This document shows, one piece after another, positions 1-7,996 of a DNA stretch of 64,000 nt. Position 1 is the stretch's first letter; every line of letters starts with the position of its first letter. The stretch comes from Euzebyales bacterium (lineage in GTDB: Bacteria > Actinomycetota > Nitriliruptoria > Euzebyales > JAHELV01). Made by a program: the position numbers and the translations under genes. The DNA lies in NCBI GenBank assembly GCA_036374135.1, contig DASUUK010000035.1:1-64000 (forward strand), in the 5' to 3' direction. The notes beneath the pieces are model-generated. The model made no database searches. It was not told the origin of the DNA and saw only the letters and a list, made by a program, of their open reading frames with translations.

Positions 1-272
1 CCGTCCTCGATGCGGTTCTTGGCCGAGTCGGCCGTCCACTCCAGATACAGGATGTCGTCTTCGAACACGACCTTCGGCAGTTCCCACGAGGCATCCGGCA
101 CGGTGTCGATCAACTCCACGAACGCCGCACGTACACCGTCGAGGCCACGCCGGACGGTCCCATTGCCGATGAAGAGCGCGTCGTCGGTGTAGTCCTCGAC
201 GATGGCGTCGATGTCCTGGGCTCCGAGGGCCTCCACGTGGTGCTGGAACGTCTCCTGCGGGGTGCGTGCCAT
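1..272 (-). CDS. SnoaL-like / NTF2-fold protein, partial
   Basis: Only the first 90 codons are in the window; the gene runs off the left edge. The start at 272 is preceded by a good ribosome binding site (AGGAGG, about 278-284). The visible part begins MARTPQETFQHHVEAL and continues with an acidic segment (EDYTDDALFIG) and an aromatic, acidic strand (DDILYLEWTADS), the usual layout of SnoaL/NTF2-like single-domain proteins of 110-140 residues. These proteins are small cone-shaped dimers that act as polyketide cyclases, isomerases or binding proteins, so no reaction can be assigned. It follows the alcohol dehydrogenase on the same strand with a gap of about 90 bp and is probably the last visible member of that operon. 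Confidence 0.75.
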   Translation of the reverse strand, partial: MARTPQETFQHHVEALGAQDIDAIVEDYTDDALFIGNGTVRRGLDGVRAAFVELIDTVPDASWELPKVVFEDDILYLEWTADSAKNRIED

Positions 273-363
273 GCCCGATCCTCCTTCGTGGCACCCACCG
301 ATGTGGCGGAGCGCCGGTTGTCTGTCGCTGCGGTGGCCGCTTCAGGCGGACCGGCGCGGGATG

Positions 364-1395
364 TCAGCTCTCCGGGACGAGGATGCCCCGGCCCTGCAGG
401 CGGCCCTGTTCGAGGTCGTCCATGGCGTCGTTGACGGCATCGAGCGGATATGTGCGCGTGTGGAGCGTGACCTTGCCGCCGGCGGCCAGTGCCATGAGCT
501 CCGCGAGCTCGTTGTAGGAGCCGACGAGGTTGCCGATGATGTTCCGCTCGGTGGAGATGATGTCAATGGTCGGCACGTTGACCGCCCCGCCGTATCCGAT
601 GACGTAGTGCGAGCCAGCGCGCCGCGTCATCGTCCAGGCGTCGGCCTCCGCGCCGCGCTCGCCGACGAAGTCGAAGACGACCTCAGCGCCCTGCCCACCG
701 GTCAGCTCCATCACCTCATCGACGTGGGAGCCGTCGGCAAGCACCGTGTGCTCGGCGCCTGTCGACCGGGCCAGGTCAAGCGCCGCGTCGGAGGCATCCA
801 CCACGATGATCTCGGCAGAAGTCAGGGCCACCAGCGACTGGATGCCGATGTGCCCGAGACCCCCGGCGCCGATCACGACCGCTCGCGCGCCGGGAGGCAG
901 CAGCGGTACGGCCTTCTTGACGGCGTGGTATGCGGTGAGACCGGCATCGGCGAGCGCTGCGATGTCTGCCGGCTGGAGCGACGGGTCGATCTTGACCGTG
1001 GAGCGCGCACCGGTCAGCAGGTATTCCGCCATGCCGCCGTCGGTGTCGATCCCGGGGAACGCGCTGTGCTCGCAGTGCACATCGTCACCGTCCCGGCACG
1101 CGCGGCACAGCCCGCAGGTGACGAGGGGATGGAGGATGACGGTGTCGCCCGGTGCCACGTTGGTCACCGCCGAGCCGACCTCCTCGACCCATCCGGCGTT
1201 CTCGTGGCCGATCGTGTAGGGCAGCTTGACTCCGGACTTCTCGGCCCACTGCCCTTCATAGATGTGGAGGTCGGTCCGACACAGCCCGGCACCGCCGATC
1301 TTGACGATGACGTCGTGCGGTCCTGAGATCGCCGGCTCGGGCACGTCCTCGACGACCGGTCGCTGTTCGTACTCGTGGAGACGGACGGCCTTCAT
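364..1395 (-). CDS. Zinc-dependent NAD(P) alcohol dehydrogenase
   Basis: A 343-residue medium-chain dehydrogenase/reductase. Catalytic zinc ligands are visible at Cys39 and in GHE (His64); the structural zinc site is the four-cysteine lobe CGLCRACRDGDDVHC (Cys94, 97, 100, 108); the Rossmann motif is VIGAGGLGHIG near residue 175. It should oxidise an alcohol to an aldehyde or ketone (or the reverse) in the cytosol. The ATG at 1395 shares one base with the upstream TGA; a GTG three bases earlier is also possible, and MKAVRL is the family-typical start. It is translationally coupled to the recombinase-like gene. In related actinobacterial clusters a dehydrogenase of this type oxidises the alcohol made by a di-iron monooxygenase; that role is an inference here because no monooxygenase is in view. 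Confidence 0.9.
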   Translation of the reverse strand: MKAVRLHEYEQRPVVEDVPEPAISGPHDVIVKIGGAGLCRTDLHIYEGQWAEKSGVKLPYTIGHENAGWVEEVGSAVTNVAPGDTVILHPLVTCGLCRACRDGDDVHCEHSAFPGIDTDGGMAEYLLTGARSTVKIDPSLQPADIAALADAGLTAYHAVKKAVPLLPPGARAVVIGAGGLGHIGIQSLVALTSAEIIVVDASDAALDLARSTGAEHTVLADGSHVDEVMELTGGQGAEVVFDFVGERGAEADAWTMTRRAGSHYVIGYGGAVNVPTIDIISTERNIIGNLVGSYNELAELMALAAGGKVTLHTRTYPLDAVNDAMDDLEQGRLQGRGILVPES

Positions 1396-2255
1396 CACTG
1401 CTCCGTTTCGCTCGCGGCGGCTCGTTGCATGAAGCGTTCACCCGGCATACCCCACGTGCGGAAGAACTCGCCGGTCGTCCGGCACAGGTCGACGTTGAGA
1501 CGGTTGCCGGCGCGGATCAGATCGTGCGCCCGTCGCCGGGCCGACGTCACCGCATCACGTGTAGCCGGGCGACCGTCCGCCGTTGCGATCAACGGGGCTT
1601 CGGGTCCGACGTCCATCCCCTCGCGGCGACGGCGGGCGACCTCGTCGATCACCGCCTGGCGCGCGGCGAATGACAGGAACGTCACACGCTCGGCGACGCG
1701 ACCCCGCCGCTGGTCGAAGCGCACGGCCAGCGGCTCCGCCTCGAGATCGGGGATGACGTCGCCGTCCGTGTCGAGGACGCCCAGGTCCCCGAGCCGGACC
1801 CGCAGCAGTTCGGCGAGGTACAGGCCCGTGCCGATGAGGCCGAGGAGCACGAGCCGATCGCGTGTGCTGCCGGACGCGATCGGCTGCGGCGTCCCCCGAG
1901 CTGGCAATGGTCGCCACGCAACGTCCACGCCGTTGAGGCGGAACCACACCTTCGGGCCCATCGCCAACCCTGCGACGGCGACATCGGTCTGTCCGTCCAG
2001 GGCGCGGGACAGCGCCAGGAGTTGCGCTTCCGCGACGCCGGGATTGGCCTGCGCGGTCGCGGCCAGCGCCTCGAGGTCGTCGACCCCCGTCAGCGTGGCG
2101 AACCGATCGAGTGCCGGCACCAACGTCCGGATCCACGAGGGTTCACGACAGCGTCGTTCGAGCACGTCGACCATGCGTGCCACGCTCGGCAGCTCCAGCA
2201 GCGCTGCCTCGCGGCGCCCAGCGAGTGGCGTCCAGGCACGGGTCGCCACACTCAT
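1395..2255 (-). CDS. Tyrosine-recombinase-like protein lacking catalytic residues
   Basis: A 286-residue protein with the two-domain outline of a tyrosine recombinase: a helical N-terminal half and a C-terminal half with RDRLVLLGLIGTGLYLAELL (residues 132-151), normally TGLRxxEL. The first catalytic Arg is Tyr146, the HxxR box has become DLCR (256-259), and the protein stops at residue 286 before any nucleophilic Tyr. It therefore should not cut DNA. The start at 2255 overlaps the DUF59 gene's stop by four bases, and its own stop overlaps the dehydrogenase start, so it is a fixed operon member, not a mobile-element integrase. A scaffold, regulatory or DNA-binding role in this operon is possible but unproven. 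Longer in-frame starts upstream exist, but they lie inside the DUF59 gene and are unlikely. Confidence 0.75.
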   Translation of the reverse strand: MSVATRAWTPLAGRREAALLELPSVARMVDVLERRCREPSWIRTLVPALDRFATLTGVDDLEALAATAQANPGVAEAQLLALSRALDGQTDVAVAGLAMGPKVWFRLNGVDVAWRPLPARGTPQPIASGSTRDRLVLLGLIGTGLYLAELLRVRLGDLGVLDTDGDVIPDLEAEPLAVRFDQRRGRVAERVTFLSFAARQAVIDEVARRRREGMDVGPEAPLIATADGRPATRDAVTSARRRAHDLIRAGNRLNVDLCRTTGEFFRTWGMPGERFMQRAAASETEQ

Positions 2256-2590
2256 CGGCGCATCAGTCCGCGCGTCAGAGCTGAGCGATCCCCGTGGTTC
2301 ATCAACTCGTGCAGTGCGTCCGCCATGAAGTGATCCTGGAGCACCACTTCCACCGACGCGACGCCCGGGACCTTGGACACGCGACGGCGGATCTCCTGCC
2401 CGATCGCGCCGGCGAACTTCGCGGGGCACAGCGGAGATGTGAGGTGGAAGTGGACCGTGACATCGCCCCCGTCGACGACGACCTCGTCGAGCAGATCCAT
2501 GTCGGCGAGCGACATCCGGATCTCCGGGTCCTTCACCGAACCCGCAACTGCGCGGATGCGGTCGAGGTCGATCGGGGCGCCGTTGCTCAT
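2252..2590 (-). CDS. DUF59 / MIP18-family iron-sulfur assembly-type protein
   Basis: A 112-residue protein of the DUF59 (MIP18/SufT-like) family, with the family's early KDPEI motif (residues 20-24) and the LTSPLCPA segment holding the single conserved cysteine. Relatives help mature iron-sulfur or other metalloproteins; in monooxygenase gene clusters such a protein sits beside the amidohydrolase. Both ends overlap neighbours by four bases (ATGA), which means tight translational coupling. The likely job here is maturation of a metalloenzyme encoded by the same pathway, but the target is not in the window. Confidence 0.87.
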   Translation of the reverse strand: MSNGAPIDLDRIRAVAGSVKDPEIRMSLADMDLLDEVVVDGGDVTVHFHLTSPLCPAKFAGAIGQEIRRRVSKVPGVASVEVVLQDHFMADALHELMNHGDRSALTRGLMRR

Positions 2591-3693
2591 CGTGACGTCG
2601 TGCCCGTCACCCCGGTATCGACCGCTGGGGGTTCCTCGCCTGGGACGGACGTCGGCCGCACGGCCCGCCCCCCGACGTACTCGGTCCGCCGCTGGGCGAA
2701 CTCGTCATCGGCGATCGCGGCGAGCTTGGCCTCGACGTCGATGTCGTACAGGCGCGCGATGTTTCCGCCGACGATCTTCTGCTTGATCTCGGGTGTCAGG
2801 TCGACCCCGTACTCCTCCTTGAGGTCCTCGGGCAACTCGAAGTTCATCAAGTCGTCGAGCTGCCAGTGGGGGTACCAGATGGGGAAGTCGGTGCCGTAGG
2901 TGATGCGGTCCTCGCCGAGCCAGAACAGCAGGTTCGCCATGACGTCCGCGAACCACCGGGGCCGGTTGTGGATGAACGCCAACACGACCGCAAGCCCCGC
3001 GTACACGTTGGGGCAGCGTGCCGCCAGCCAGCAGAAGTCGTCGACGCGCGGCGCGCCGCAGTGGTCGATGATGAAGTTGAGTTCCGGGTACAGCCAGGCC
3101 GGCTCGTCGATGTCGCGCACGTCGAACTTCGCCAGCGACAGTGGCTCGACTGCGGGACCTTTGTGGAAGAACATGTTCCGCACACCGAGTTCGAGGCATT
3201 TCTCGTAGAGCGGGTAGACCATCGGGTCGTTGGCCGACCATCCGCGCGACTCGCCCCGCCACTCGGCCGTGTACCACTTGAAGCCCTGCATGCCGAGCTC
3301 GGTGATCTGGTACTCCACCTGCTCGAGGGCGTCGGGGGCGCGCGGATCGACGCCGCCGAGCGGGATGATCCGCTCCGGCGCCCGCGCCGCCAGTTCAGCG
3401 TTGCGCTCAGGGTTGACGAACCCGGTGTGGTAGAAGTCCATCAGGACCTGCGTCGACAGGATTGACATGTCGGCCTCGCCGCGGACGAAGACCTCCTCCA
3501 GGTACCAGTCGGGGTCGACCTTGCGGAAGACCGTGTCGTAGTCCATCTTCCAGCGCTCGTCCGGCGGATTGAAGCCGTTGTGGAACGCGTAGAACGTTTC
3601 GATGAAGGCCTCACCGAAGCGGTTCTTCGTGTTCTCGGGGCTGGCGTCCCAGTAGCCCGTGTGCGCGTCGAGAACGAATGAGCCATCCCTCAT
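2587..3693 (-). CDS. Amidohydrolase-2 family protein of monooxygenase-cluster type
   Basis: A 368-residue TIM-barrel protein of the amidohydrolase_2 family. Visible motifs are LDAHTGYWDAS near the N-terminus, GFKWYTAEWRGESRGW in the middle, FFHKGP, IDHCGAP and ITYGTDFPIWYPHW. The usual HxH metal pair is HxG here; from memory, the homologue beside actinobacterial propane/acetone-type monooxygenases also lacks the second His, so the metal site of this subfamily differs from classical members. The start at 3693 is chosen for its GGAGG site and family N-terminus; the frame stays open to 4038, but that extension is low-complexity and unsupported. It is the first gene of the leftward operon and overlaps the DUF59 gene by four bases. 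Its substrate is unknown. Confidence 0.85.
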   Translation of the reverse strand: MRDGSFVLDAHTGYWDASPENTKNRFGEAFIETFYAFHNGFNPPDERWKMDYDTVFRKVDPDWYLEEVFVRGEADMSILSTQVLMDFYHTGFVNPERNAELAARAPERIIPLGGVDPRAPDALEQVEYQITELGMQGFKWYTAEWRGESRGWSANDPMVYPLYEKCLELGVRNMFFHKGPAVEPLSLAKFDVRDIDEPAWLYPELNFIIDHCGAPRVDDFCWLAARCPNVYAGLAVVLAFIHNRPRWFADVMANLLFWLGEDRITYGTDFPIWYPHWQLDDLMNFELPEDLKEEYGVDLTPEIKQKIVGGNIARLYDIDVEAKLAAIADDEFAQRRTEYVGGRAVRPTSVPGEEPPAVDTGVTGTTSR

Positions 3694-4159
3694 GGCCGGC
3701 CTCCGCGATCCGAACGGGTTCCCCCGCGGCCGCCCTCGACCACCAACGTGTTCGAAGAGCGGTCTCCGTCGATCGTCACGTCGGTGGCCGAACGTGTCAA
3801 CAGACAATCCGGGACGCCTGGAGGAGGAGTCGATCGCTTGGGAGTCGGTGTGCTCCGAGCATGCCGTTGCCAGGCTGCCGTCGCGCTGCAACGACGCCCC
3901 ACCAACCCCAGCTGTCCCTCGATCTGTGATCTTGGCGAGGTCGCCGTCGCCGGCATCACTGCGTCGGGACTGTACGAGCGCACCCGCCGTGGCGACACAT
4001 TCGCTACGGCTGCACCGCTCCCCCGCGCACCCGTGCAAGGAGTCATCACCGCCTGCCTATGGGCCGGTGGCGACAGTGCCGCCAGCCACGAGGCTGCGCT
4101 GGCGGTCCACGGCACTTCCGACGTGATGCCGTCGGCAAGTCCACATCACCGTTCCCCGC
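3694..4159. other. Intergenic region, no supported gene
   Basis: No frame here shows a recognisable domain or a start with a credible ribosome binding site. It must hold the promoter of the leftward amidohydrolase operon, though I see no clear -35/-10 pair. The right end may include decayed N-terminal sequence of the pseudogene that follows. Confidence 0.5.
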
Positions 4160-4443
4160 GGGCCCCGCGGCCGTCAGGACGGCGTCGTCATCCAAAGCCG
4201 CGGCCGCGGCGGGACCCTGCCGACCAGCCTCACGTACCGGAACGGGCTTCTCTACGTCCTGAGCGACGGCGTGCCGGACAACATCAGCGGGTTCACCGTC
4301 GACGGTGGCAAGATGCAGCCGCCGTCCGACTCGACGCGTCCCTTGAGCGCCGACTCAACGTCCTTGAAGCGGACGGATCGCTGTCGCCGCTGCCCTTCCT
4401 GATCGCCACACCGGCTGGCCTGGCCGGTCTCGCCGCCTATTAG
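4160..4443 (+). pseudogene. Remnant of a secreted lactonase-like beta-propeller protein
   Basis: Two blocks match the same protein type in different frames. From about 4175 one frame reads QDGVVIQSRGRGGTLPTSLT, then YRNGLLYVLSDGVPDN and ISGFTVDGG, which is the early blade of YncE/6-phosphogluconolactonase-like propellers, ending near 4350. The adjacent block in another frame, NVLEADGSLSPLP followed by TPAGLAGLAAY and a stop at 4443, matches the extreme C-terminus of the same family. Roughly 200 or more residues between the blocks are missing and the frame changes at the join, so this is a deletion remnant. The N-terminus and signal peptide cannot be found. Confidence 0.6.
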
Positions 4444-4586
4444 GACCGCACCAGCTGGCGGGGTCGGTCCTCAAGGCAACGGCCCCGCCGCCCGGTTTCC
4501 CGTCCCCTGCGGGAGCCTTCTTCGACACGCCCTTGACTCTGTTCGTGGAAGTGAGAGGTTCGAGGGAGCGAGGGAAGGAGGTTGCC

Positions 4587-5597
4587 ATGAAGGCAGCCGT
4601 TGCTCATGAACTCGGTGGGCCCCTGATGATCGAGGACGTGCCACAGCCCGAGCCCGGCCGTGGCGAGGTGGTTGTGCAGATCGAAGCATCGGGTCTCTGC
4701 CATACCGATATCCACGCGGTCCACGGGGACTGGCCAGTCAAGCCGAAGCTCCCGCTCATTCCGGGGCATGAAGGGGTCGGACGGGTCGTGGCCCTGGGCG
4801 AAGGCGTCGAACATGTCTCGGAAGGCGACCGCGTCGCCCTGCCCTGGCTCGGATGGGCGTGCGGTCGGTGCGAGTACTGCGTGGACGGCTGGGAGACCCT
4901 GTGTCCGCGTCAGGAGAACACGGGCTACTCGATCCCGGGCTCCTACGCGGAATATGCAAAGGCACACGCGGATTTCGTCGGCCGCGTGCCCGAGGGCATC
5001 GATCCGTTCGACGCGGCGCCGTTGACCTGTGCGGGCGTGACGACGTACAAGGCCGTCAAGGTGTCGGGGGTTCGTCCCTCGAACATCATGGCGGTCTACG
5101 GCATCGGCGGACTCGGTCATCTGGCCCTGCAGTACGGTCAGGTTGCCGGCGCCTCCGTCGTGGCGGTGGACCTCGAGGACGCGAAGCTCGAGCTCGCCGC
5201 CGAACTCGGTGCGTCGGTCACCGTGAATGCCCGCGAGCAGGACCCCGTCGAGGTGATCAACGACCTCGGAGGAGCCCACGCCGCGATCTCCACCGCCGTC
5301 TCGCCGAAGGCGTTCGAGCAGGCCTACGGCTCACTTCGTCGCGGCGGAACGCTGGTCTTCGTGGCGTTACCGGCCGACAACGAGGTGCGCCTGCCGATCT
5401 TTGAGACGGTGCTCAACGGCACCGCCATCAAGGGCTCGATCGTGGGCACCCGCAACGACCTCGCCGAGGTCTTTCGCCTGCATGCGGCTGGCCGGACGCG
5501 CGTGGTCTCCGAACGTGCGGAGCTGGACCGCGTCAACGAGGAGTTCGCCGAGGTCCTGGCCGGCAAGGTCACGGGGCGCCGGGTGTTTGCGATCTGA
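4587..5597 (+). CDS. AdhP-type zinc alcohol dehydrogenase
   Basis: A 336-residue zinc-dependent alcohol dehydrogenase. It has the catalytic Cys in SGLCHTDIH, the GHEGVG motif, a four-cysteine structural zinc lobe (CGRCEYCVDGWETLC) and the nucleotide-binding motif VYGIGGLGHLALQ. The pattern is that of AdhP/propanol-preferring enzymes that interconvert primary alcohols and aldehydes with NAD. The start at 4587 has the strong site AAGGAGG at 4575-4581; in-frame starts further upstream add residues unlike the family. It stands alone between a pseudogene and a terminator-like hairpin, so it is probably a single-gene transcript. It is a different subgroup from the dehydrogenase at 364-1395. Confidence 0.92.
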   Translation: MKAAVAHELGGPLMIEDVPQPEPGRGEVVVQIEASGLCHTDIHAVHGDWPVKPKLPLIPGHEGVGRVVALGEGVEHVSEGDRVALPWLGWACGRCEYCVDGWETLCPRQENTGYSIPGSYAEYAKAHADFVGRVPEGIDPFDAAPLTCAGVTTYKAVKVSGVRPSNIMAVYGIGGLGHLALQYGQVAGASVVAVDLEDAKLELAAELGASVTVNAREQDPVEVINDLGGAHAAISTAVSPKAFEQAYGSLRRGGTLVFVALPADNEVRLPIFETVLNGTAIKGSIVGTRNDLAEVFRLHAAGRTRVVSERAELDRVNEEFAEVLAGKVTGRRVFAI

Positions 5598-5612
5598 CGC
5601 CCTCATGAGCCG

Positions 5613-5644
5613 AGGGCAGGCTGCGAGGTCCGTCAGCCTGCCCT
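5613..5644 (+). terminator. Terminator-like hairpin after the AdhP gene
   Basis: A perfect 11-bp inverted repeat, AGGGCAGGCTG at 5613-5623 and CAGCCTGCCCT at 5634-5644, with a 10-base loop, 16 bp beyond the stop codon. There is no U-tract, which is common for actinobacterial terminator hairpins. Confidence 0.6.
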
Positions 5645-5818
5645 AGGCGTGACGATCGGCGCGGCCGGGGTCATCGCGTTCAGGTGCGGCGCTCGCCGGG
5701 CCGAGGCCGCTGGCGTAGCCCGGCGCGACGACAGGTGACGCGCAGCGGGCAGCGCTGCCAGCGCTCGGCGCGCACCGGCCGGGCCTGATCGCGCTGGGAG
5801 CCGGGACCGGCGCGGTGG

Positions 5819-6277
5819 TCAGTCCGCGAACTCGGGTGGGATCCCGCCGGTCGCCACCGGACCCCAGTCGGTCACGGTGATCGCCAGACAGACCTTGCCG
5901 CGGTCGCGCATGGCGGCGCGGTACTCGTCCCAGTCGTCGTGCTCGCCGGCGGCCGCCCGGTAGTAGTCGACCAGGGCCTCAACGCCTGCCTCGCCGTCCA
6001 GCACCTCGGCCGTCCCGTACACCTGCACCCACGGTCCGTCGAAGTCGTCACTGAGAACCAGCACCGCGCAATCGGGGTCGCGTCGCAGGTTCTTCGCCTT
6101 GGCGCGTGTCGGGTACGTGGAGATCAGCAGCCGCCCGTCGTCTGCCAGCGCCCCGGTGACCGGCGACACCTGCGGTCGGCCGTCCGACCGGGACGTGATC
6201 AGCACGTACCGGCGCCGGTCGGACAGAAAGGTGCTCAGCGCGTCGCGGTCGACGGTGTCCTTGGTCGCAATGTTCAT
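5819..6277 (-). CDS. PPOX-class F420/flavin-dependent oxidoreductase
   Basis: A 152-residue split-barrel protein of the pyridoxamine-5-phosphate-oxidase-like superfamily. The segments YVLITSRSDGRPQVSPVTGA and KAKNLRRDPDCAVLVL, followed by a WVQVYGTAEV strand, are typical of the actinobacterial F420-dependent PPOX subgroup. It should bind a flavin or deazaflavin in the cytosol and reduce an unknown substrate. The start at 6277 fits the family length. It is divergent from the arsR gene and could share its 168-bp upstream region, though no shared site is evident. Confidence 0.85.
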   Translation of the reverse strand: MNIATKDTVDRDALSTFLSDRRRYVLITSRSDGRPQVSPVTGALADDGRLLISTYPTRAKAKNLRRDPDCAVLVLSDDFDGPWVQVYGTAEVLDGEAGVEALVDYYRAAAGEHDDWDEYRAAMRDRGKVCLAITVTDWGPVATGGIPPEFAD

Positions 6278-6411
6278 GCGGCGATGCCTGCCCGCTGACG
6301 CCTTGCAGCGAACCTGCAGGGACGGGTGCCCCGCATCGTCCCGGCGCGCAGCGACGGGTCAACTCGCATCCGGGTAGATGAGATCACGATATCGACAGCA
6401 CTATATGCTTG

Positions 6412-6445
6412 TTGCGTTATATAACTGATAGAGTATGCTAACCGC
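6412..6445 (+). promoter_or_regulatory. Leaderless-type promoter with palindromic operator for arsR
   Basis: TTGCGT at 6412-6417 and TATGCT at 6434-6439 are 16 bp apart. The arsR start codon begins six bases after the -10, so transcription would begin at or next to the ATG. The perfect palindrome GTTATATAAC (6416-6425) lies in the spacer, where a bound repressor would block RNA polymerase. The stretch is far more AT-rich than its surroundings. Confidence 0.6.
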
Positions 6446-6811
6446 ATGATCTCATCGTTCGACGTCATCGCCGAGCCGACGCGACGGCGCATCCTCGACC
6501 GGCTCCGTGCCGGTCCGTGCACCGTCGGCGACCTCGCGACCGCGCTCGAGCTCAGCCAGCCGAACACCTCCAAGCACCTGAAGGTCCTCAGGGACGCCGA
6601 GCTCGTACGGGTTCGGGTCGACGCGCAACGGCGCTGGTACGTGCTGAACCCGGAGCCCCTGGCACCCGTCGATGCGTGGCTCGCGCCGTACCGGTGGATG
6701 TGGGAGGGCCGCATCGACGCGCTGGAGCGGCACCTCGACACGCTGCGCGGTGGAGCGGATCAGGGGCCGGCGGCACCACACGATCGTCATCCGAAGGAGG
6801 ACCCGACATGA
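6446..6811 (+). CDS. ArsR-family winged-helix repressor
   Basis: A 121-residue ArsR/SmtB-type regulator: FDVIAEPTRRRILDRL opens the winged helix, and QPNTSKHLKVLRDAELV is the recognition helix and following segment. There is no obvious metal-binding cysteine cluster; this subgroup, coupled to an SRPBCC (AHSA1) gene, is common in actinobacteria and usually does not sense metals. Its stop overlaps the next gene's ATG (ATGA), so the two are translated together. It probably represses its own promoter at the palindrome just upstream. The ligand is unknown. Confidence 0.9.
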   Translation: MISSFDVIAEPTRRRILDRLRAGPCTVGDLATALELSQPNTSKHLKVLRDAELVRVRVDAQRRWYVLNPEPLAPVDAWLAPYRWMWEGRIDALERHLDTLRGGADQGPAAPHDRHPKEDPT

Positions 6812-7722
6812 CACGAGACGACGAGCTGATGCCGAGGGACGGCCGGTGGGCCGTGCGGCTCGAACGCCGGCTGTCACATCCCATCGACCGGGTGTGGCAG
6901 GCGATCACGCAGACCGATCACCTCAACGTGTGGTTCCCGGCCCACGTCGCCGGTGAGATGCGGACCGGCGGACAGCTGACGTTCACGTTCGGCGACACGG
7001 CGGACGAGCCCGCGACCCACGGCACGGTGCTGCAGGCGGACCCTCCCGACCTGCTCGTGTACACCTGGGACGACAACGAACTGCGCTTCGAGCTCACCCC
7101 CGACGGCGACGCGACGCTGCTGGTCCTCGTCAACACGTTCGACGACCGACCCGGCGCCGCGAGCTTCGCGACCGGTTGGGGCCTGTGCCTCGCCGCCCTC
7201 GACCCGGTGCTGCGGGGCGCCCCGGTCCCGGGGCCGGCCGACCCCCGCGGAGTCGCACGTCACGAGGAGCTGGTGAGACGGTTCGGCCTCGACCAGCCCG
7301 ACGTGACCGAGGACGCAGGCGAGTGGCAGGTCCGCTTCGAGCGCCAGCTGACCTGCGCGGCCGACGTCGCCTGGGACCTGTTCCTCGGTCGTGACCCGCA
7401 GACCGGACAGCAGCGCACCGCACCCGATGTCGGGTCACCGCTGAATCCATTCGCGACTCCTCATGTCGTGCTCGGGACGGTGACCGAGGTCGCCGCGCCC
7501 TCGGTCCTGGCCTTCGACACCGCACCAGGCGAACCGGGCGACCATGTGCGCCTCGAGCTCGTCGAGGGCACGGGCCACGGCGCCAGGCTCGTGCTCACGA
7601 TCACGGGACGGTCCGACCATCCCGACGAGCGGCAGGCCGCGATCGACCAGTGGGGCCCCGGCGCCGTCGAGCACGTCGCGCGGGAGGGCGCGGCCCGGGC
7701 AGCTGCCCACATTCCCGCGTGA
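6808..7722 (+). CDS. Tandem SRPBCC (AHSA1-like) domain protein
   Basis: A 304-residue protein. The first SRPBCC/START-like domain runs from RLSHPIDRVWQAITQTDHLN (about residues 17-36) through DNELRFELTPDGDATLLVL to about 150. A second, weaker copy begins at WQVRFERQLTCAADVAWDLF (about 173) and ends near 300. SRPBCC domains form a deep hydrophobic pocket for ligand binding. The ATG at 6808 overlaps the arsR stop, and GAAGGAGG lies just upstream. ArsR plus SRPBCC partners are common but of unknown function; the second domain makes this protein about twice the usual length. Confidence 0.85.
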   Translation: MTRDDELMPRDGRWAVRLERRLSHPIDRVWQAITQTDHLNVWFPAHVAGEMRTGGQLTFTFGDTADEPATHGTVLQADPPDLLVYTWDDNELRFELTPDGDATLLVLVNTFDDRPGAASFATGWGLCLAALDPVLRGAPVPGPADPRGVARHEELVRRFGLDQPDVTEDAGEWQVRFERQLTCAADVAWDLFLGRDPQTGQQRTAPDVGSPLNPFATPHVVLGTVTEVAAPSVLAFDTAPGEPGDHVRLELVEGTGHGARLVLTITGRSDHPDERQAAIDQWGPGAVEHVAREGAARAAAHIPA

Positions 7723-7996
7723 ACCCATGCCGCCGTCTCCCGCCGTGTGCGAGGTGCGCGTGGGGGCGAGCGGGCGACCGAGGCCGGGCCGCGAGGAAGA
7801 TTGCCTCTACTGCCCCATGGTGATCTGCTCTAGCGTCCCTGGCGGGCTCAAGATGCTTCCACCGATGCCGCCAATGAGGTGGCGACCGGCCACCGTGCAG
7901 GGTGCCGGCGGGCACGGATATGTCAACGAGATCATCGGCCGCCCGATGGGCTCGTGAGACGACCGGTCCACAGGGGCTGAGCGCCCGGAGGAGCAC
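7723..7996. other. Intergenic region, no gene seen
   Basis: 274 bp before the thiolase without a supported coding frame. The promoter of the thiolase/fused beta-oxidation operon should lie here, but I see no confident -35/-10 pair or operator. Confidence 0.5.

Noticed and set aside
1395-2255. An active phage integrase or mobile element
   Set aside because: Catalytic residues are missing, the gene is embedded in an overlapping operon, and no att-like repeats or other phage genes were seen.
3694-4038. N-terminal extension of the amidohydrolase
   Set aside because: The extra residues are low-complexity and the start at 3693 has a proper GGAGG site and the family N-terminus.
3748-4443. A 231-codon plus-strand open frame as an intact gene
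   Set aside because: Only its last 30 codons match a known protein end; the matching N-terminal block is in another frame, so it is a pseudogene remnant.
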